A stretch of 64,000 nt of DNA. Source: Protula sp. h YS-2021. Taxonomy: Eukaryota; Annelida; Polychaeta; Sabellida; Serpulidae. The stretch is from the NCBI GenBank assembly GCA_949752745.1, contig OX457026.1:78671256-78735255 (forward strand), in the 5' to 3' direction. The notes under the pieces are model-generated. The model was not told the DNA's origin. It saw nothing but the letters and a program-made list of their open reading frames with translations, and did no database searches. The position numbers and the translations under genes were made by a program. Below, piece after piece: positions 1 through 9,154 of the stretch. Numbering within the stretch: position 1 is the first letter of the stretch; every line of letters begins with the position of its first letter.

Positions 1-85
1 GTTTTAGTATAGTCTATATTTGGTTTGGCTACTTTATCGATATTTCTGTGTAGAATTTGCCTATTTCTGTGCTCTGTTTGGCGTC

Positions 86-677
86 TTAAAGGGAAATGCG
101 GGTATCTCTGCGCCATCTAGCGACCAAAATGCGCATTACATTGAATATCGCCGAGCTTGAATCCATGTTTACACAGTATAAATAACTACTAAATCCGTCA
201 TGATCGAAAAACTCTTTTCAAAGACAAATAGAGTCGTGTCCAGAAATGGTCTGTATTGATATTTTGTTCCTAGAAGGGCCTGTGTTGATATATTGTCCAT
301 TAAAATCATATTACACTGTTTTCACCATTTATCCATTGAGTCAATGGGATTTTGTCAAATAGTTTGTATAATTCTCTTATTGATACGGTGACATATATTT
401 TTTATTTGCTTAAAACATTTCGTATGACGTGTTCTTCAAACAGAGAAAAATGAAGCAATTGTCAATTGTGATTATGTGTAAATTTTGCATTTTGATTAAA
501 ATTTCTTGGTTTTCCCAATGGTTTCTATAGTAAAAGTACGCGACCTTTCAGTGTGTTTATTTCTCATCGGTGACCCCCCTTTTTCTTTTCAATTTTTGAA
601 TGTATACCCTCAAAGCATTAAACTGAAAGTATGAAGGAAATGTCAATTGTAGGTGAGATACCCGCATTTCCCTTTAA
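86..677. mobile_element. TTAA-flanked inverted-repeat element (MITE)
   Basis: TTAA at 86-89 and at 674-677 flank a segment whose ends are perfect inverted repeats; with the flanking bases they span 24 bp (85-108 and 655-678). The element starts AGGGAAATGCGGG and ends CCCGCATTTCCCT. TTAA duplications are typical of piggyBac and Kolobok DNA transposons, and AG...CT ends fit Kolobok better (established knowledge, recalled). The interior has no transposase frame, so it is non-autonomous. Confidence 0.85.
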
Positions 678-772
678 GAACTCGCAGTGCTCCGTTTACG
701 CCAGCTGAAGGCAATTAATAATAATTAATATTATTATTAAACCTCATAGATGTTTTTTTTCCTTGTTTACAG

Positions 773-845
773 AAGGAAGAGGTGATCAAAGAGCACGGCA
801 TATCTGTGATCCCGAAAGACCTAGTGCTTGTGGCTTTGAAGGATG
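773..845 (+). CDS. TMCO4: TMCO4 exon a (first exon in window)
   Basis: Acceptor TTTACAG ends at 772 and donor GTATG starts at 846. It reads KEEVIKEHGISVIPKDLVLV and ends in phase 1. Joining it to the next exon gives LKDGGYDSRMRTLIKF, as expected of the helical N-terminal region of the family. The 5' phase is 0. Confidence 0.82.
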
Positions 846-3800
846 GTATGTTTTTTTTTATGTTTTTTTTTTTTTTTTTTTTTTTTGAGAATTCGCCACC
901 AGGAAATGTGCAAAATTTAGAATGCTTATGATAAAGAGAGATAAGGATGATGGTGATTGTAAGGGTGTTGATCTTTGATTTTGACCTTCCCTGTTTGAAA
1001 ACGCGACGCACGTAGACATTGAACTAGAGTTATCCTAACAATTCATCTGTCTATAATACACCTGATGGCCACAGGATTTTCATAGTTTCTTCATGTTGTA
1101 AGTTAGTGTAAGTCAAATCAAAGTAACAGTGATTTTTAATCTGTCTTTTAAATTTGGTAGAAACAAATACTGAAGGAGTTTATCAAGTAATCTTGTGGAC
1201 CTATTATTTTTATCATACCGAAGGTTTTTGAAAAAAAAACCTGGAAAATCTTTCTTTTTATACCAATACACTTCCTTATGGAAAAACATCCCGTAACTAC
1301 TGTCTGGTGATAAGGCAGATGGTGCTCCACTTTCAGCGAAGAAATACAAACTCAAAGTTTTAAAAACAAGAAAACATAATTGCAATTAAGAAAAATAAAG
1401 TTATCGCACTTGAAAAGCTGGATGAAATATTCCCCAGCTACGACGTAGCAGATAACACGCTACGTGACCTGGTGTCAGGACTGCTTAGGAATGTGTCTAC
1501 AGAGGAAGGCAACTACATCCATATTTTTTCCACACGGCCCACGTACGATCTTATTCTCTAGATTTTCTCGGTAGCAAACTGTACTTGGCATTTAACCAAT
1601 CTTCTAGAGACCAAAATTGCCATGAGACAAGCGTACAAAATCCCGAATAATTGCCCTGACCGGTCAAGGCTTTTATATAAATATTTTAAGAAGTTCTTGC
1701 TTAGAAAGTGGAGAAAAAAAGGGAAAAAGTCGGGCGGATGAAATATGAAAAGGAGCAGCGGGTTTATGTAGGGGTTTCCGGTTACTTTGCGACTGCTGAC
1801 GAATCAACGAAAAGAGTTTAGCTTACAGGAAAGTAGTTTTGGCTGTATTGTCTGACAGGCTATGTACAATGTCTGATATGTTTTCGCGCTATCGGAAAAG
1901 GATTCTTTGCGTTTGGTAAGGGTGTTGCGCCTAATTTCAATGATTTATGTGTAAAATTAAACATTTTTCCCTATCATTTTACTGAAGTAGAACTGATTAG
2001 TAACCACATGTGTCGCATGTAAAAAACCTTTATTTTTAGTCCCCCGCCGGGCGACTATAGTTTTCGGGTTTGTCTGTCCGTCCGTCTGTCGACAACTTTT
2101 TTGTTGACACACTCAAGCCTACATTTTTCAACCGATTGTTAAGATATTGTGTATATGGGTAGTACTGGAACGAACAAGGATCGATATTGTAAATGAGCCA
2201 TGTCGGCCCAAGGACATTGGCCCAACTGAACTTCAGAAATTTTCACAACCCTTACATACTGGAATGTGTTTATTAACACACTCAAGCCTACATTTTTTGA
2301 AACAATTGGCAAAATGTTATACACATAGGTAGTATGGGTGGTAACAAGAATTGGTATTGTAAATGAGCCATATTGGCCCAAGGACATTGACCCAGCTGGA
2401 ATGTTAAAATTCACGAATATGATACGAAAGGTTGTAGTCCAACCTAACAAAATCAAATACTGGGATTGTACGCCGGCGGGGGACATAGTCAGTTTCACTG
2501 ACCCACTTTTTGTTTACTTGTTTCAAATACAACAAGAATTCTTTTACAGATGTGTATGTGTTATATTTTGTTGAGATTGTTGAGATTGTTGAGATTGTTG
2601 TCTCACTTAGTCGATGACATCTTGTACAAAGGCTTGACACACATCAGTTTTCGCTCTCTTGTTTAGAAGTCAAAGCTATTTCCAGTTTTATTTGTAGTAG
2701 ATTAAAACAATAAAAGAAGTTTATAAGATGCTTAGGATTTAGCGCAGCGGTAGCGTTTTATGATATTTTATGACTGCTTCTGTTTCTTACTTTTAGTTTG
2801 TATTATAATTATTTCACAGATCATTAAATTATGTGCTGGATGTGAGCCGATGATCAACAATGGTTGCTGTTTGAATTACTCCAAAAAAAAAAATACAATA
2901 AACAGTGATTCAAATGGAGACATCAAAACGATGAAGTAGCACTTTATTTTTAAGGAAACTTCCAAGTAACAAACCTTCCAGTATTCCATTTCAGTAACAC
3001 TATTTGATAAGTTAGTTGAGTACTGCGGGGTTTCAAGCAGGGAATAGTGCCTTTGTCTGAAGTCACATATCGCTGACGAGTATAAGTTTTGAATAATGGA
3101 AACAATTTTTATATGGCCAGCATAGATTTGAAAAAAAGATTTAACCGAATCATCTTTAATAAAAAATATTTGCAGCAACGACCAGCGAATGGTGGCAAAA
3201 TATCTGGTCTAATTTCAAACATGCAAGCGATAAAGTGCTAAACTAGCGTTGCTAAATTAAGCGCGGATTTTAACGATTTCTGGACACTTCGTACCTTTGC
3301 CTTTTCGTACATTTTGGACACTTCTTATCCAATTTTCCCCACTTCGTGCTCTTGCGAAAGATATTTGTTGATAAGACACAACGTTGCACAACATCAATAT
3401 ATGTATTTTCACTGGGGTTGCACAAACCCGGCTGCGATACAACACCGAAGTGGAGAAGTCGCCTGGCAAACTACCGATTGTAGAATAGATTGACTAAAGT
3501 TTCCCTTGGTTTTGACAAGTTACAATTTTATCATTTTGTGCCTGCTGTGGACAATAATACGACACTACACAACTTCAGTGTATACATTTTCACTGTGCCC
3601 TCACCAGCTAAGAACAGATTTGGTTAAGTTTTTTTTCAAGGGTGCGAGGTCATGAAGTTTGGAGCGCGAAACGGCAAGGTACAAAGTGCCTAGTTCCCAA
3701 TTTGAGTAAAGTCAAGGTCAGTTGAGCTTTTTGGACGACTTTCTTATTTAAGCCTGGGAATTCAGCATAGAATGTACTGTTTTTTTCGGTAGGCCTTTTT

Positions 3801-4225
3801 CTTCTTGAGTTTAGGTATAAGTGTTTTTATTTCTTCTACTTTTGTCAGAGTAGTTTTTGGCCTTCATCATGCACATCAACTGGATAGGCAAACCGCGCTT
3901 GGCAGTGGGGTCGAAGTGAATCGGGGATTGGGCCGATGTGGTTCAGGACTAGCAGCCGGGGGTAGGGGGGTGGTGGTGCTGGCCCGTGGTGGTTCAGGCT
4001 TATGCAACTGGGCCTGGACCGGGCCGTGGTGGTTCAGGTCTAGTGGCCGTCGAGTTGCTCACTCTGATGAGGCTTTGATTGGCATCACCCGACATCTTTG
4101 TATTCATGTCGGAAAGCCCGTGTCCCCCCCCCCCCCATCCCCCGCTGTCTCTCACCTTCTCTTCCTTCTCTCTGTCCCTTTCTTTTTCTCCCTGTCAGTC
4201 TCTTTCTGCCTCTCTATCCCCCCCC

Positions 4226-4284
<59 letters not shown>

Positions 4285-7200
4285 TTCTCTCTCTCTCTCT
4301 CTCTTTCTCTCGCTCTCTCTCACTTGGTCTGTAGTGCATCTGTTTTACCCAGGACAAAAATCTCAGTTCTTTTTTTTTTTTTTTTAGATTATCTATTCAC
4401 ACAGAGTTAGTACAGATACAGTTGTTTATATGCAATTGAGTCTGAAGCAGAACAGTTACAGCGGTGCGATCAGCCACTTTGTTTAAATAGTAGGGTGTTG
4501 CAGAAGTCCTATAAGTGGAGCTGTGAAGTGGTACTTTGCGCGCAATTTCAGGAGGTTACGACTCAAGAATGCGGACGCTGATCAAGTTCGTGAGCCTGCT
4601 GCTGCAGGTGGACTTTGACACCATAGAAACCTACGAGCAGTTCGTCGTCAAAACGTTCCGTGAAGAGCAGCATGAAATCTCCGAGTGAGTTCTGACGTCA
4701 TATGTGCAGGCAGACAAAAGCTTCGAACTTAAGACGGCTTGATTGACAGCCTTCGCGTCAGCTTTTAAAATTCTCCGTCTAAATGGAGACTTTTCGCGAT
4801 CCCGCCTCTAATTTTTTCGTGAACATGAAAGTCAAGAATTTTTTAAGTAAAAATATGTGCCCTGTTTCTAATTTTCTGCGCCCATTCTGAAATTTCTGTA
4901 CAGTATGTATGCCTACAGCCTGAACCCTGTTCGAGATGGAATTGAAAATGTCTCATCTTTGTCAGGAATCTGGATAATTCTGGGGTTGTTGGCCATTGTA
5001 CTATGTACAAAACAAGAAGCACTTTCTGAGCTCTCCTTCTCATTGTCAACCCTAACTGGTGAACACAACAAGTATTTATACGACTGCCCTAAGTTATCCT
5101 GCGACTTCCCTAAGTTATCCTGCGACTGGCGCAAGTTATCCTCAGACCGTCCTAAGCTATCGCGCAACTGCCCTAAATAAACCTTCCGACAGACCCAAAT
5201 TATCTTGTGATTGCCCTAAGTTATCCCGCCGCCGAGCCAGCCAATGAAAATTCTGATACGTTAGGTGCAATTAGTCAAAATATAATAGATTATATACTAT
5301 GATTTCACCGTAAATCCACCGAGCCTCATTTGTAAAGTTAACTTTAATAATGATGTTGAACAAAGTAGGCCTTCATCGTGAAAAAAAATCCCACAGTTCT
5401 CATTACAATGTTAACAAATAAAAATAAAGAAACGTATTATTTATAATAAAGGGAAGAAGCGGAAGAAAAAGCGTCGAAAGAGAAAACGCGTAAGATCAGA
5501 AAGTACGCGCTGATTGGCGTAGCGACAGTGAGCGGCGGAGCGTTGCTAGGTAACGTCACAATCGTTGTCATTGGAAACGATGTGTAAGAACAGTCAATAA
5601 TAAAAGTAAATGTGATAAGGTTGCAAGAAATATAGTATTATACAAGTAATAATTGTATTAAAACTTGAATATATATATTTATAGCAATATATGCTTTTAA
5701 AAAATATTTAAAAACATTTGTAATACAGTAAAATGTTGGAGTTGAAAAAGAAACACTCAAAACAAAAAGCAGTCAAAAATATTTCTGAGTTGCTCAAATA
5801 TCTAAGAACTAAAATTTAGTAGGTTTTACTTTAAAAAAACATGAAATAAATAGACTATCACTATAATGATGGAGAAACAAAGCGCGGAGATATTTTTTTG
5901 GTAAATTCCAGCACGTTTAAAAAATATTAATGAGTCTCTAAAATGAAGACAGTGTTGTGAAATATTGCATTTGTGACACACAGGGCTGACGGGTGGACTG
6001 GCGGCGCCACTGATCGCGGCGGGCGCGGGTGCACTGATTGGTGGTGCTGGTGCGGCGGCCCTGGGCTCCACGGCCGGCATCGCTGTCATCGGCTCGCTGT
6101 TCGGCGTGGCAGGGGCGGGCTTGGGAGGTGAGTGAAACCGGTGCTGCAGCCTTCGGCTCCACGGCCGGCATCGCTGTCATCGGCTCGCTGTTCGGCGTGG
6201 CAGGGGCGGGCTTGGGAGGTGAGTGAAACCGGTGCGGCAGCCTCCGGCTCCACGGCCGGCATCGCTGTCATCGGCTCGCTGTTCGGCGTGGCAGGGGCGG
6301 GCTTGGGAGGTGATTGAAACCGGTGCGGCAGCCTTCGGCTCCACGGCCGGCATCGCTGTCATCGACTCGCTGTTCGGCGTGGCAGGGGCGGGCTTGGGAG
6401 GTGAGTGAAACGGGTGCGGCAGCCTTCGGCTCCACGGCCGGCATCGCTGTCATCGGCTCACTGTTCGGCGTGGCAGGGGCGGGCTTGGGAGGTGAGTGAA
6501 ACCGGTGCGGCAGCCTTCGGCTCCACGTCCGGCATCGCTGTCATCGGTTCGCTGTTCGGCGTGGCAGGGGCGGGCTTGGGAGGTGAGTGAAACCGGTGCG
6601 GCAGCCTTCGGCTCCACGGCCGGCATCGCTGTCATCAGCTCACTGTTCGGCGTGGCAGGGGCGGGCTTGGGAGGTGAGTACGCTGATTAGGGGAGCCGGT
6701 GCGGCGGCCCTCGGTTGCACGGCTGGTATTGTCGTCATCGGATCACTATTTGGCGTGGACGAGGCGGGCTTCGAAGGTGAGTGCAGTGATAGGTGGAGCT
6801 TTCTTGTCAGAAGTAATGTCTTATTTTCTTTATATTTTAAGATGTAAGACAAGAAAGTATTTTGAGAAAGGGATATAGACTCTATTTCTCATCACATGAC
6901 TATCATCTAGTAGCGCAAGGTCAAATGGAGATCTAGCAAGGTCACGTGTTTTTGCAGGCTACAAGATGAATAAGAGGGTGGGCGACGTGCAGGAGTTTGC
7001 CTTCGAGCCGCTTTCGGAGGGCAGTGAGCTCCAGGTCACCATCGCCGTGTCCGGCTGGATCACAGATGACTGTCCAGGTCAGTCACTAGTCAATCATACT
7101 TCACATTGACTCAAAATAAATCAATATCTGATAATTCTGGACTACTCGGCCGTTCAAAAAGTTGTGTGTAAAATGTGTATGAAACGAAGACTATTACAGT

Positions 7201-8660
7201 TGTGTTCTGCCGTTTGCATTGTGTCATTCCCAACATATAGTGATTGAAAAGCGTCTTGTGTGATTTTGGCAGATTTTTGCTACCCCTGGAGAGGACTAGC
7301 TAATTCTAAGGAACAGTATGCGCTGAGGTACGAGTCGAAGTATCTGAAAGAAATGGGCGGAGCTATGGACTACCTCTTCAAGGCAGCTGTCACTCAAGCC
7401 ACGTCAGAGGCGCTGAAATACACAGTGCTGTCAGGTGGGCGGTCCTTACTACACCGGGTCAATTTCGCAATCATTCAGCCTTGAGCTCTCTAATTAATTT
7501 GCAATATTTCGTTTTGAAAAAAAATCATCAGACAGCAGTGTTTAAGAAGCTGTTTTCTCGGTATTTCTGGAAGTTTTGTTTGTATGTTTTGAATTCGGCC
7601 ACCGTAAACATTTTTGTAGTGGCAGTTAACGGCTCTGTGTTGGTTGTTGCGTAGGTTTGATGGCGGCGATCGCTTGGCCCGCGGCTGTGCTGGGGGCAGC
7701 TAGCGTCATCGATAACCCGTGGAGTGTGATGACGCAACGCTCCATGACTGCGGGCAGACAGCTGGGCGAAGTGCTACTCTCCAGACAGCAAGTAGGTCAA
7801 CACCGGGCGCCATGTTGATTACTGTTGCATTGTGGGAAACGATAAATGCTTCTAAAATGCTGAAATATAAATATTGAGTATGGAACAGTCTGTTATTTAA
7901 CGCCAGATTCATATAATGTTCAAATAGATTAAATATTTGAATTCATGTTTGCTTTTTACAGTATAAAAAAATACATATTAATCACGTGATTTTTTGGCGT
8001 GCTTTTTCAGGGAAGAAGGCCAGTGACTTTGATAGGGTTCAGTCTGGGTGCAAGGGTGATTTTCTACTGCCTTCAAGAGATGGCAAAACGAAAAAGTATG
8101 AGCTTGAGTGTTTACGTAAATAAATATATTGATACACAGGGAGTTCCCACGTAGGGCGCTTATATACGTGCTCTGCCTGCAGGACGTTGTGACGTGAAAA
8201 CGCGATGAGAAGGTGGTGACGTCACCGAATATGCTGGACGTGAAACTAGGTCCTGTTCAGTCTCATCTCCCACGGAATTCGATTCCAGGGTGTCAAACAT
8301 CAAGCTTTATTTCCTTCTCCATATTCTGCTGGATACTAAAGCGGCAATCTCGTTTTGTATTGATAGAAGTGGAACCACCAGGGAAATAATGTTAAATCAT
8401 ATGTAAGTCAATGCAGACAGTCTTCTTGGCTCTGTGGTAGATAGTGCGTTTCTATGGTGACCTCATGCTCTGTAAACTCCCCGCAGTACAGGTTATGTAA
8501 CACCACTAGGTGTCATCAAATCGACACGATACTTACGAAGTCAAACCACTTATTTGTTCTCTGGCTTTATACTTCCGACAAATCGCCCTCCCATCCCGAC
8601 CCCCAAAAATAAACAAGTCAATAAATAATATAAATAAATAAATAAATAAATAATAATAAT

Positions 8661-8691
<31 letters not shown>

Positions 8692-9123
8692 TAATAATAA
8701 TAATAGTAATAATGATGACAACAATAATACCAAGAAGTGTGAAGCGAGTTTCAGCGGATCTGTCACTGTTGCAGACTGTGAGGGCATTGTGGAGGACGTG
8801 GTGCTTCTGGGCGCGCCCGTGCCCGCCAGCGACGCGGACTGGCGCGTGCTGCGCAGGGTCGTGGCCGGCAAGATTGTCAACGGCTATTGCAGGTCAGTTC
8901 TTGCTGTCGTTTCACAAGAGATGTTTCGCGAAAACCAGCTGAAAATACAGCACAAGTTTTTGAGTTTGATTAGAAATTGTTAAATAACTTGGTGGTTAAA
9001 GCATTGCCGCACACTTTGTCTTATTGGTTTGCAAAAGACGCAGTGACGTAAAGCGTTGTAGAAGGTCATGTGGCCAGGCATGTTGTAAGGTTCAAGCTTT
9101 ATTGGCAGCTTCATTCAGTAGTG

Positions 9124-9154
<31 letters not shown>

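Larger units (their letters stand above)
846..4551 (+). other. TMCO4 intron with low-complexity DNA
   Basis: It holds a poly-T run (863-886), dispersed CCGTCCGTC-type repeats near 2041-2500, a 10-bp TTGAGATTGT repeat (2568-2601), and a large CT/CA microsatellite (4218-4320). One open stretch without ATG at 1380-1560 looks coding-like but ends in TAG. No exon with matching phase was found. Confidence 0.6.

Noticed and set aside
3805..4410. 201-codon + strand ORF
   Set aside because: Mostly translation of CT/CA microsatellite and poly-C; no domain.
6038..6690. Overlapping 61-residue ORFs on both strands in the 91-bp array
   Set aside because: They are shadows of the duplicated TMCO4 exon end in other frames.
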